DNA of 64,000 nucleotides from Lepidurus packardi (Eukaryota; Arthropoda; Branchiopoda; Notostraca; Triopsidae). The stretch spans positions 5,337,001-5,401,000 of the forward strand of contig JAKZAN010000006.1 of the NCBI GenBank assembly GCA_023053545.1. Direction: 5' to 3'. The translations under genes and the position numbers were made by a program. Shown piece by piece: positions 48,601 to 59,156 of the stretch (position 1 is its first letter; each line of letters opens with the position of its first letter). The notes below the pieces were generated by a model. It did no database searches. It saw only the letters and a program-made list of their open reading frames with translations, and was not told where the DNA came from.

Positions 48601-51600
48601 TTTTTAGTCTTACGTTGTAATTTTTCTTGATTGGATTGTTTTAGTATGTTTTAATTTGAAAGGCTCCCGTGTAGCTGAGCTTTCTATTGCACGATAACAA
48701 GGGGAAAGCAGTTTATTTAAATAATGAACTAAATTCGTCAAATACTCTTGACAGTAATGTAGCTACTAAAAGCACGAATAGTTTTACCGTTGAAATTGTA
48801 TTGTCCGACTAAATTTCATTGTCTCGACTTAAGTTACCACTCTACTTAAGTTACTCAACTAGACCTGCAAATTATTTTAAACGTGAAAGAAAGCCAAACG
48901 TGAAAGAAAGCCAAAGGGCGAATTTTGAAAGTCTAACTCTTTAGCTGTTGTTTTAACGTATTTAAAAAAAATTCATGCGAATTGAATAGATAGTTCAAAA
49001 GTTATCCGACACGCCGTTTTCTGCGCAGGAGCAATGCGCGTTCATATATACCCATGCAAACCCTTATGCGCTCCTGGCGGCAGCTAGTGTCAGTAACAAG
49101 CTAAGCTGTACGGGAGCATTTAGTTTCTAGCAAGTCTTTTTAGTCTTACGTTGTAACTTTTCTTGATGGGATTGTTATGATGGTTTCCAGGCGTCGTTCA
49201 ACGCTCCGAATCCGCTGCGTCAAAGAAGAAGATGCCGGAGTTTACGAATGCCGACCACGAAACGTGGTGGGTAAGGGTACACCTTCCAAGTCAAAGGTGA
49301 CAGTCATGAAAGATCAGCGACCGCCACTCCATCGACCGGCGAACGGTAAATTTATGCAACCAACAACTAGCTGGGGGGCTTGGCTTGTATTTATGGTTCA
49401 GTGTATTCAATATGTATTGATTTATGTATTTACATCGTTCGTTCTGTAGGATCGACTGCGCTGTGGCCTTTAATACCTCATCCTTGCCCTCTCGACTCGT
49501 TTTGCTTAAACGGAGGGACTTGTAAATATTACGAAGCTGTAGGCGAACTCGTGTGCAAGTAGGTTTCATTGTTGCGTGACTGACTAGAGGGCACGCGTGA
49601 CCGAACGGCGCCACAATAACTAATTCACTGTTGCTCTTCTCGTTCCCTTTTCCTTTGTGTTTATTTATTTTTTTTTTTTTTTTTTTACCCCATCTATAGT
49701 TGTGCGGAAGGTTACAAAGGACAACGCTGCGAAAACAAGGATATTCTGAACCTGGGAAGTGAGTTTAATTTTCCAACCCGATCGGTTTGTTCTCTCTTAT
49801 ACTTACCTTCCTTTGGAATCTCTTATTTTGATTTTACTTGGCCCATCCATTTTTTTTATTATTTATCCCAGTCCCCCCAGATGTTTAAGAACAGAAAGAA
49901 TTCTCAGTTTTCTACTACAAAACGTTCGCATTTTCCTTGAATTTCGTTACCTTTTCTTTTAGCTCTTTTATGTCTCTACATTATTTCTATTATTTATTAT
50001 TATTATTTTTATTGTATCATACATTATTTTACTAATTTATTCTATTTGATTTGATTTATTTTTTTATTAATAATATTATTTATATGTATGGTTTATTTTC
50101 TGTTTTATTTCTTTTACCTTCTATTTTGATTTATTTTTGTTTTTTATATATTTGATTTATTTTTTATTATTGTTTTTATGATACTAAGAAAATTTTACTT
50201 TAAGAAGATTGAAGTGGTTGAACCTTTCATTTGTTTCAATCTTTCCAAAAATAAAAGCCAAGAAAACAATTTGTTTCAAATTTAAGACTCCCCCCCCCCC
50301 CCCCCCAAAAAAAAAAAAAATAATAATAAAAAAGAGCAGAGCACTAATGCTTTAAAGCTTGGGATTATAACTAATAATGGCTTGATTGATGAATCACTTT
50401 TCCTCAACACCTTTTTAACCTTCCTTGCTTGAGGTGATACCAAACCAACCACGTGTTCCTTATGTTCCCCAGATGCTCAGCAGGAATGGTTGGGCGTAGA
50501 ACCCGATTGGCGGAGCCTGTCCGTGTATTGGGGCTGACGTTGCGCTAGGTAAAAAGAACAAGAAAACAGAAAAAAAAACATTGCCTGTCTCCTTTTTTTT
50601 GTCTGGCCCTTTTTTTTATACTCCCTCCCCCCATACACTAAACCTTCTGCTACTATTGCACTCGAGCCGTCCAAATCCATGAGAAATTTTTGCATTAGCT
50701 TCACATTCTTGCATTGGTTTTGCATGAACTTAATGGGGCAGGATGGTTGGTTTTTTTTATTTGGTGGAAATTTTTTTATTTATTTTTTTTGAGTTTTTTC
50801 GAGTGTTTCAAGTGAGGAGCTTCTTTTTCAATTGCACCCCGAAAAAGTCAGGGAATGGTGGGAAATCCCGCGGAAAGTTACATTGTTACCAGAGATTTAT
50901 TGTAAAGTTGTGTTATTTTCTTATTTTTTCTTTTTGGGAACAAAGGGCGAGACGGTGGGTGGTCGCGATGTTGTTTTGGGTTAAAAAAGCAAAACAAGCA
51001 TGGGATAATTTTTTTGGGAAAAAAAAGAAAGGTCGAGAGCGTTAGCATTGTTGTGCAGGATCAGGGAATACACGTTTCAGACAGAATAGCCTACCTTCAG
51101 GAAAAGATAAGAGAGCTGTCCAACCTCCTTGAAATTTGTGGTAGGGCGTTGGGAAAGCGGTACCTTTAGGTGTATGCGCTTGTTTTCTTTATTTTTAGTA
51201 ATTTTTTTTAATAAAGAAAGTAAATAGGTGCGTGTGTGTGTGAAAGTCTCTTGTATACATTGTTGTGTTCTTTAATCCTCCGTGGTGAAGGGCTATACCT
51301 AATTTGCTGTACGGCTTGGTTTGTTCGTTGCAGTTTGATTGCCGGGCGACTCAAGGTGGTTGGCGGCTCTTTTGCCCTCCCTTTGTTGTGTGACACAGGT
51401 GAGCTCCGTTGAAGCATCCAGAACAACAGACTCTTCCCAGCCAGAAACATAAAGCATTCACATCTCCTCCTCCTTTTGCAACCACATCCAAATCCCTCGC
51501 ACAATTTCCCAAAGTGTTTTCTTTGAGGTGTTCCGGGTTTGGATTGTAAGGGAGGTGTCATCTATGGGGCTTCTTGGTCACTTTTATGAGGGAACTGACA

Positions 51601-52153
51601 TCTAGCGGGTGTAAGATCTACTCTCTTACGCGTCTTAACTGGGATTAGCCTTGGGCAAAGAGTGCATGGTAGCAAAAAGGTTCGCATGTTGTACTCTCTC
51701 TTTCATTCTAACTCCATTTTCTGTTTAATTAATGTACTTATTTTCTGGGAAAAAACTTATTTTCTATTCTATACAAAATTCTGTACGTTCTGTACATGCG
51801 TTGTAGGTCAATTATTTGGGTAATAACGAGCTTCTTGTTCGACTGTTGGGTTAATTTTTGGTATTTTTTTTATTTTACTTTGCAAATCAATAGGAAGGTG
51901 TGGAGGATCACAAAACGCTGGGGGACGACGGTGCATTCCGGGACAGGGACAGGAAGGCGAGAGAGAAATGAGCGGAGTGTCAGTATTGGGCCTGATGCAG
52001 GCTGGTCGCCGAGTGGGACCTTATTCCTCTGTTGGGAGATCACCTGGGTCGGCGGTAGCAGCGGCAGCCGGGTGGGCGGCTGTCCCTACCCAGTTGACTT
52101 GGTGGGATTGGTTAGCGGAAGAGGTCGAGCGCCTGCGATGCGAAGCGGAGTAA
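29910..52153 (+). CDS. vn: Vein/neuregulin-like secreted EGF-receptor ligand (NTR-like N-terminal domain, Ig, EGF)
   Basis: Exons 29910-30792, 47808-47970, 49191-49345, 49450-49558 and 49700-49758 join in phase, then reach a terminal exon 51894-52153 (542 residues), or stop in cassette exon 50473-50548 (477 residues). The first exon supplies a signal sequence (WILWSTVVLQLCG), an N-terminal domain (LAPVVFEGKARS ... RPGRKYLVFATEWGPRNLTA) and an Arg/Pro-rich insert. The Ig domain has Cys318, Trp330 (LTWFKDG) and Cys369 (DAGVYEC) split over two exons. A single EGF domain follows with six cysteines at 413, 419, 425, 436, 438 and 447 and GYKGQRC. Ig plus one EGF without an obvious membrane span is the layout of Drosophila Vein, a secreted EGFR ligand; the symbol rests on this architecture. 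The ATG at 29910 is the first in-frame ATG. Intron 1 is 17 kb. The C-terminal exon choice is inferred. Confidence 0.85.
34285..34940. repeat. Degenerate tandem array of TTCATTGTTGAACC units
   Basis: About five units of roughly 100-130 bases share GTTGAGTTCATTGTTGAACC, GGGCTAAAGCGATC, GATCTAGAACCAA and GGCTCAACAATGAAC. TTCATTGTTGAA and its reverse complement TTCAACAATGAA both occur in the array. Related single copies are found at 7707, 12180, 12262 and 38291. Confidence 0.75.
40305..40765 (+). repeat. GGATCATGGA minisatellite
   Basis: Array built from ATGGATCATGGA, GTGGATCGTGGATCATG and GGATTCATGGAGGGGTTC blocks, with a higher-order period of about 100 bases. It is open in one frame (a Trp/Ser/Gly/Asp-rich 123-residue peptide at 40307-40678), but that follows from repeat structure and is not called as a gene. 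Confidence 0.85.
45881..46094. repeat. Tandem duplication, about 115-base period
   Basis: AAAATTGGGGCTATTTACAG to AGAAGGTAA occurs at 45881-45978 and again at 45996-46094 with few differences. Both copies contain GAATTCACTGTTG, related to the dispersed TTCATTGTTG motif. Confidence 0.8.
48000..49176. repeat. Large direct duplication inside the Ig-domain intron of the Vein-like gene
   Basis: TAGTATGTTTTAATTTGAAA starts copy 1 at about 48001 and copy 2 at about 48643. Both run through CACGCCGTTTTCTGCGCAGG to TTTTTAGTCTTACGTTGTAA. Copy 1 is longer because of an expansion of GTAGCTAC-type repeats (about 48118-48260). Copy 2 ends just before the acceptor at 49190. Confidence 0.85.
50290..50320. 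repeat. C(17)A(14) composite tract
   Basis: A run of C followed directly by a run of A, the same composite as at 35308-35335, where 16 C precede 12 A. Confidence 0.9.
50473..50548 (+). CDS. vn: Alternative cassette exon of the Vein-like gene giving a short C-terminus
   Basis: Bounded by acceptor CCCCAG and donor CTAG/GTAAAA. It is 76 bases, so inclusion shifts frame. Entered from exon 5 (phase 1) it reads NAQQEWLGVEPDWRSLSVYW and stops at 50535-50537. Skipping it joins exon 5 to 51894 in an open frame. An alternative tail just after the EGF domain would resemble isoform switching in neuregulins, but this is inference from splice signals and phase. Confidence 0.4.
51210..51215 (+). promoter_or_regulatory. 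Candidate polyadenylation signal AATAAA
   Basis: Would serve a transcript ending after the cassette exon at 50473-50548. No downstream element was verified. Confidence 0.3.
51894..52153 (+). CDS. vn: Probable terminal coding exon of the Vein-like gene
   Basis: Acceptor AATCAATAG at 51893. In the phase required by exon 5 it is open for 86 residues (starting RRCGGSQNAGGRRCIPGQGQ) to a stop at 52151-52153. It is clearly GC-richer than the AT-rich DNA on both sides, as expected of coding sequence here. The tail is Gly/Ala-rich with a WWDWLAEEVERLRCE end and no recognised domain. Confidence 0.5.
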
Positions 52154-52379
52154 ACGCAACCACATCACCAACCCTCACCCACAACAACAACACTTTAGCC
52201 GACTAACTAACCCGCGTTTCTTTTCTTTGTTTTGGACAAGAGGAACACATATTCTTCCATTTGTTTTGGGGAGGAATATGTATCCACTTTTGTTTTTAAC
52301 CGTCCGAGCAGCATATTATTCATGGTAAATATCATTTTTATCGTTTATTTACTTTATTTACTTATTTGTATCTACTTAT

Positions 52380-52860
52380 GTTTATGTACTTTATTTAGTT
52401 ATTGAATTCAAATGAATTCAAACTCAATTTTTAATTATTCCAATAATTCAATGAATTTATTTCAAATATCTTAACTGATTTATTCCAATATTTCGAATAT
52501 GTAAAATACTATAATTTGATTACTTGATTGGTACTTTATTTACTTATTGAATTCAAACTCAATTTTTAATTATTCCAATAATTCAATGAATTTATTTCAA
52601 ATATTTTAACTGATTTATTCTAATATTTCGAATATGCAAAATACTATAATTTGATTACTTGATTGGTACTTTATTTACTTATTTAATTCACATGAATTCA
52701 AACACAATTTTTAATTTTTCCAATAATTCCATTTATTTATTTCAAATATTTTAACTCATTTATTCTAATAATTTATCTAAATATTTCGAATCTGTAAAAT
52801 ACTGTAATTTGATTATTTCAATATTTAATTTAAATTCAATACTTTTTCATTTAATTCAAG
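52380..52860. repeat. AT-rich tandem repeat, about 140-base period, three copies
   Basis: GTACTTTATTTACTTATTGA (variants) recurs near 52388, 52530 and 52667, each followed by CAATTTTTAATTATTCCAAT and ATTTCGAATATG blocks. Confidence 0.8.
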
Positions 52861-52940
52861 CCTTAATTTCCTAAGCAGGCTCCTAACTGTGTTGTATTCA
52901 TTTTGCAGAATCTGCTGAGCCATATGAGGACTCTTGTTAA

Positions 52941-54450
52941 AGAAAAAACAAGTTTAAGCAACAAAAAAAAAATATTAAAAATGGAGGGCCCCGACCCAGG
53001 TGGACCTGGACTTCGGACAGCGTTTGTGGTTGTGTTATGAAACTCAAGTGGTTGTGCAGACATTTTAAGAGGTTCTAGCGAGAAAATTCTGAATTATTTT
53101 ATTTATTTACTTTTTATTTATTTTTTATTTCATTTTCAAAATATGGGTCAGGATTTCGTGTCAAGTGAAAGAAAGCTAACCCCCCAAACAGAGTTGTAAA
53201 AGACTAGAAGAACATGAAAGAGTGCCCGGCGGAAGTCCAACACTGAACAAAAAATCAAGTACGACCCTTACTCCCCCCTTGTCAAGTTGAGCGCCCGAGG
53301 CGCCCAATCAGTTCTAAGGCCCTGGCCCTGGCTAGCGTATCCTTACTACCCCCTCTGTTGTCAAGTCGGCAAAGCGCCCTGTTTGATTGGGGCGGCCAGG
53401 GCAGCCTGGGGCGTTCTCGACTAACCTTCCCCTTCCGCCGGCACTGGGCAAACGGGATAAAAATGACACAAGGAAACTCACATGAATCAAAATGAGCAGA
53501 GGCTAAGAAAACGTTCGTTTTGTTGTTGTTTTGAGGGGGTTTTTGTCGTTATGTCCGTAAACGGTAACCAAGGCAAAGAGGAGGCTGGAGTCGCCATTTT
53601 TTACGTTCCGCAGAGGCTGCTGATGTGTTTGTTTTTTGAACTAACGAGCGCATGGAGTGTTACCATTGTTTTTTTTTTTAATCTGGACAACGGAAAATTG
53701 CGTCTTTTTTGACGTCCAACGTTGTATTATTAAAAAGAAAAGCAACCGTTTATATATTATTGTATGTTATATCATATTTTAAAAAATTTCACTGTTTGGC
53801 CTATCAATTTAACTAACCAGCACCGGTGTCCTGAATTCCCACCCTCTCAAGCCTCCTAGCCCCACCCCCAACCTAGAAGCCCCACCCCCAGAAGAAGAAA
53901 CAAACAAACTCACCACACCCTGTTTACTCCCCCTACTCCTCCCCCTTTCCCTCCCACGACATCCATTTCCGTCTACCTCCACAGCCTATAAAACGCTCGC
54001 TTCCCTTCATGTCAATCTAGTCTATTAGGAACAGGAGGCCTAAGTTCGTGCCTGTTTGAAGGAGGGCAAATTTTTTTTTTAAAGTAACCGTGGCAAAGAA
54101 CCGCAGCAATACATGCTAGCAGGAATTTTTTTACAGGGTTGTCCGCAGGTACGGACGCTGATTTAAGATCGTTTTGTATGGTAACTTGATATTGTTGACA
54201 ATCTGCTTGTTTTCGGTTCATTACATCCATTCGCGCTAATAAATCCCAAGTCTTTGAATTAAAAAATAAAATTAAAAGAAAAAGTCGACGGGCTATATTT
54301 TGAAATTAAAAATGTGGTCGTGCCCTCTACCGGGAGATATAGTCGGCTGGACCAGCATCTAGGTGACTGCAGAATGGGGCAGGCCATTCCCGTGAATGTT
54401 GCTAAAGAAATTGTATTAATTAGCTAGTAACGCGTTTCGTGAAGAGCTTA
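52941..54450. other. Intergenic DNA between the Vein-like gene and the receptor gene
   Basis: Candidate late 3' UTR of the Vein-like gene (AATAAA at 54265-54270), then DNA with no recognised gene. Short frames such as 53482-53712 show no domain. Confidence 0.4.
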
Positions 54451-54456
54451 GAAGCG

Positions 54457-55241
54457 GTAAGAGTAATGTAGGGGAACTTATTCTAAAGCTTCTAATGTGA
54501 TTTTATGCAAATTCGCTCCTCAAACAAATCTGCTGGATGCCAAACAAACGGAAGATTTAAATAAGCATTTTTGAATGTCTTCAGTAATTGATGACAGATT
54601 GGTTTGAAGCCTGATTTGCATAAAACCTATGCTAAACATCCTAGAAAAAAATCCTCAGCTTTTGAACCTTGGTTCAGAATCTTCCAAATTTCTCGATTTT
54701 TTAAGGTTGAAAACTACAGTAATGGAGGGAAACGTAAGTTTATATGTTTGGTAGAGGTTTTAAGCACATTGGTCTTCAAACCAGTTACTGGGTGCTAAAC
54801 GAAGATGTTTAAGTGTCAGAAACGAGATTTGTAAGTGTCAGCTCCATAATAGGCTGTCGTCCTAAAGGTCATATTTATTCTCATGGGGGCGTTTCATATT
54901 TTGTTTAGAAAACGGTACGTTTAGTCCTGGCGATGATCCGCCCTATGCTGTTCGTCGTTAACTCTTTTACAATATTTGTTTACCATGCAAGCCTGTGTGG
55001 ATCGCGTGAATCAAGTACATTACGAGATAATTCAGATATCTCCAGTGTTTTAAACTACGGTAAGAGTAATGTAGGGCAACTTAGTCTAAGACCTTTGGCA
55101 TAGGTTTTACCAAATTACCATTCAAACAAATATGCTTTATGCAGAACAAAAGCAAAATATAAATAAGCCGTTTTGAAAGTTCATAAATAATTGACGAAAG
55201 ATTTGTTTGAATCCTAGATTGCATAAACGTATGCCAAACGT
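54457..55241. repeat. Two related foldback (MITE-like) elements
   Basis: Unit 1 (about 54457-54640) and unit 2 (about 55058-55241) both begin GGTAAGAGTAATGTAGGG and then carry imperfect terminal inverted repeats. In unit 1, TTTTATGCAAATT faces ATTTGCATAAAA; in unit 2, GGCATAGGTTT faces AAACGTATGCC. No transposase is present. Confidence 0.65.
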
Positions 55242-55592
55242 CGCACTTTCTGCCGACATTATGTGCTGCGTGGACAAGGACGAACGTGGTCTAAAACCGG
55301 TTCCGCGAGACCAGTATGAAAAAGTCAATGGTAGTAAAAAAAATGCCCCTGGAAAGCATCGAAAGCTCTTTTTCACGCTGAAAGTATGTATCTTTACCCC
55401 GTAACTCAATTGCTCTATATGGCATGACCCTGCAAATGAAGCAGACCTTCAAAGAAGCTACCCGGTGAGTTTTACTTTGAAAGGAACAGCAGCGCCACGG
55501 ATCTATGCGGTGGTACCTATGGTAACACTGCACAACCGCTGTTCCCCACAGTGGTTTTCCTGGCGTAAGTCCGTTTTTCCCAGTAGTGGGCA

Positions 55593-58500
55593 ATGAAAGC
55601 TACTTGCTGCCTTAGATGGGGTATTACTATCCTATTATTCGCTACCTTAAATCTGGGCCGATATGTGGAGTCTGCATCGTTGTTTTCAAGGGGAATACCC
55701 GCAAAGGTAAAAAAAAGATATTATGAAATAACTCTCAAATCACAGGTGACGCTACTTGACCTTGAGAAATACTGGGTGTGGCACTCGTTATCGGGGAGGG
55801 GTCGGACGACTTTTAACTTTTTGTCCATAGGATTTGAATCCAAGTGTTTTCTAGAATTTGAATTTTCGCTGTCATGCGTGCACGTAGCAAGACCAGTCTA
55901 TTTCTAGTTTGGTAGATTGTTGAACGTGGCACCGTCACGAATTGTTCACGGAATATATCTTTTCACGTAGAAAATATATTTACAGTTAAAAGACACTTTT
56001 GTGTAAAGTGTAATTAAGTAAACGTAAAATCGGAAAACATATACAGTCGATAACTGCACGTCATTTGCATAAGTTATTTTTTTTTTTTTTAGAATTTTAA
56101 GTTATCTCCGGTCAGCGGAAAAAGTAATTCTAGACCACACTTTGATTTTGTCATGAAGTCAATTTTTCTCGGAAGGTGGCGTTCGTTTCGCCATCCCCAC
56201 AAGCCCCGCCTCTTGCTTATTCTTCCCCTTTCTACGTTTCTGAAATAAGATTCTGAAAGATTTGTTGTCGCTTCAATCCATGCTAATATAAAAATATGCT
56301 AATATAATAAGCAGTATGTATGGCCAGATTTTCTATATCCGAAGCGTGCATAGACGCTTACGGATAAAACTAAACTAAAACTGTTAATTGGGCTTCTCCG
56401 CCATTGAAGGTGACTTTCTGCTCATAGTTTGGAATTTTCTTTGAAGTACTTCGCGATATCCAGACAGCGGTAAAGAATTCAGGTAAATAAAAGAGCATCA
56501 GAGCCATCTAATGGTAATTTTTCTGTATTTGGCTCAATGAAATTGAATTTTCTGTATTTCAATCCAAATCATTGTTTGATTTAAAGAATGTGGAGAACTG
56601 CTTTTCTATTTCTCCAGAGAGAAGGCTTTTTTGTACTCCAACATGCTGGAAATCGTGGAAAGCTTTCAAGATGTGCGGTAAAGGCAAAAATCAAAGTTCT
56701 CAAATATCAAACCTTAAAATTTCTCTAAAGGTGGAAGAAGATTCTTTCAAAACTAATTTGTAAAGAACTTTGCGAGATATTGTATAAATTGAGACACCTT
56801 GCAGTATATGATTTGAGTATAATTGGTATGACGTTTTTAAGATAATGCTGTGACAGCTGGACTGTTCGTGACAACTCTGACTATTGTACTTTTTCAAGAC
56901 AAAATTTTCTCAGTTCTTGTAAGCTTCCGGATCCCTTTTGCCTTTTGATCTAGGATGGATTCACAACAACGGAGTTTTCGTCCCACTATCTTGATAACTC
57001 ATTTAATCGAACAAGAATATCACGTGAAGTGACCAGGGCCCCCCACGACTCACCAAAGGATTTCGAGACACGGGAAGAGAAATGGGTTTGCAACCCAGGC
57101 GAAAAGCATTGCTTCTATCTACCATTAAAAGGAAAGAACTGGCTTGATGCTTCTGAGAGCTGTAGTTCGCTAGGTGGCAGGCTGCCCATGTTTGGGGTAC
57201 GTATCGATGTTTCATTCGACCTAGTTTACACGTAACAATCTATAGGAGGAAACTAAGCAGTTTATGGAGTTAAACAAAGACACATCTTGGTCTTCTTTAT
57301 CTTGGAAGGCTGGCAGATTGCATAAGTTCGACGAAGATACATATTCACCTGGTAATCATCTCAAATTTATCAAAATGCTGAAAATTTTTACTAATTACAC
57401 ATCATTTGGTAGCTTATTTCGATGGGCTAGCGGCAGATCTGCGTCAAATAGCCCAAGGGGTGCACTGCTTTTCGATTGGTGCTTGGGATCGGGATTCTCA
57501 AAGTGTTGTACGCAGCACATCTCCGGGTCACAAATGCAACGTTACACTCCCATTCATGTGTACCTCAGAGCAAGCTCAGTTCAGTGAAACACAGCGGAAA
57601 CTAAGTAAGATGTTGAAGAAGCTTCGTTGTGATACTAATAACTCCCTCTTATGTTACAAGAGCTGCCTCTGAAACAAGTAATCGACATTGAGATTCAAAA
57701 AATAGCCGGACCGGATCCGAGTACTGAAGTTCTTCGCTGCGTATCCAAATTTAAAGACGCATACGACGACTTGAAAGACAGGCCTTTCAACATTGTCTGG
57801 ATTCTAGACGGTGCTTATTATCCGAAAGAAGGAATCAAACATAGCGACCACAGCACGGTAAAGAAACAACTGGCTCCCGTACATCTTAAGGCAGAAGCAA
57901 CTTTTTTATGTTAAAAGTACAAGAGGTTTAAGGCCTCTTGACAGTAATATATGGTATACTAATACATAAGGCGTGACAGTACTCGCCTCCTTCCGGTAGT
58001 TTGAGTGTAACAAACTGAGCTATACGGGAATCTGAAAGTAAGACATGTAGCTTGGTTTCAAAGTTTCTGTGCAATTTTTTAGACTATCACCGTACCGTAC
58101 AAACACTTCACCAAGTATGCATGTGAAGTAAGGTACTTCGGGTCATTTTACGGTAACCGTTCCCAAGAGATTGAAGTAGCTACGCCATCTAGGGGCAAAC
58201 TGGGGTTGCTCATAAGGCTTCGCAACGTGACTTTTTCAAATTCCTCTCTACAACATAATAATCCGATAGACAAGGTAATTAGTATTAACTATATTAAATT
58301 AAATTTAACTTCTAATTTTAATTTAACGATATAATTTGAATTTGTAGCTAGTAGAGGCGATTAACAGAATAGCCCTACTTGTTTATTTCTAGCGGCATTC
58401 CTCCACTACTTGCTCCTGGTCGTCTTCTTCTGGATGCTGGTGGAAGCTTACTGCCATTACTTGCTCTTCGTGAGAGTTTTAGGTTTGATGACCTCCTGTT

Positions 58501-59156
58501 TTATGTTGAAAGCGTTCTTATTCGCATGGCTGTTGCCCTTGGTACCTGTAATTTTACTGGTAAAATTTGATAGTCATGTGTATTACTTTAATATTGTCGG
58601 CAATTTCTGTTGGCTAAAGCCTCTGGGCTTTTTGTCTGCCGTTCTTCCGTTCGCTTCTTTGATTGGCTTCATCAATCTGGTCTTGTATATTTTCATCATT
58701 GTCAAAATTGGTTGTTCAAAGTCGATCATCCGAAGTACCCAGAGCAGACGCTCCTTCACACCTTACACTGCCATCGTAATGTTCTTCGTAATGGGGTTGT
58801 CTTGGATATTTGGATTGCTAGCCATCGGTGAGGCACGGACCTTTTTCAGCTACCTCTTTTGCAGCTTCACTTCGCTGCAAGGTTTTGCCATTTTCTTGCA
58901 TTTCATAGCCCAGGGAGCAAAGGCCCAAGAAGTGTGGCAGAACTTCATCGAAGGAAAAACTGATCGAGACAAACCCCAAGACAAGATTCTGGACCAAACA
59001 AAACTTAGCAAACCATCGACTACCCATACTTGTGGCGCCACCTCTGAGGCTGCTTTAAGAACTTCCACCCCAACGGCTCACTCGCGGGTCATCGCCGAGC
59101 TTAAAAACAGACCACGACAACAAAATTATTCCCAGCATGAAATGTCCAAGCTCTAA
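55593..59156 (+). CDS. C-type lectin / Ig-like receptor with the TM3-TM7 half of an adhesion GPCR
   Basis: Exons 55593-55706, 56954-57196, 57246-57351, 57413-57604, 57661-57857, 58083-58274 and 58368-59156 join in phase to 610 residues. A signal peptide (about 1-27) is followed by a C-type lectin domain (about 63-205: WVCNPGEKHCFYLPLKGKNW, ESCSSLGGRLPMF, KCNVTLPFMC). An Ig-like segment (about 220-345: FNIVWILDG, YACEVRYFG, two N-glycosylation sites) comes next. The rest is unmistakably class B2: CLFLAAFLHYLLLVVFFWML (TM3), FCWLKPLGF before TM5, a TM6 with MGLSWIFGLLAIG and a TM7 with SLQGFAIFLHF, then a cytoplasmic tail. A GPS motif, TM1 and TM2 are absent; the intron where they should lie is only 93 bases. 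The 56-base intron at 57605-57660 has a TACTAAT branch site. Five membrane spans are predicted; signalling through G proteins is doubtful. Confidence 0.8.

Noticed and set aside
55207..55404. Short frame upstream of the receptor start (MPNVALSADIMCCVDKDERG)
   Set aside because: Overlaps the end of a foldback element, has no family resemblance and no splice connection to the receptor.
56572..56763. Possible extra receptor exon with several cysteines (CTPTCWKSWKAFKMC)
   Set aside because: Has acceptor- and donor-like signals, but the direct junction 55706/56954 already keeps phase and lectin homology; no domain supports this segment.
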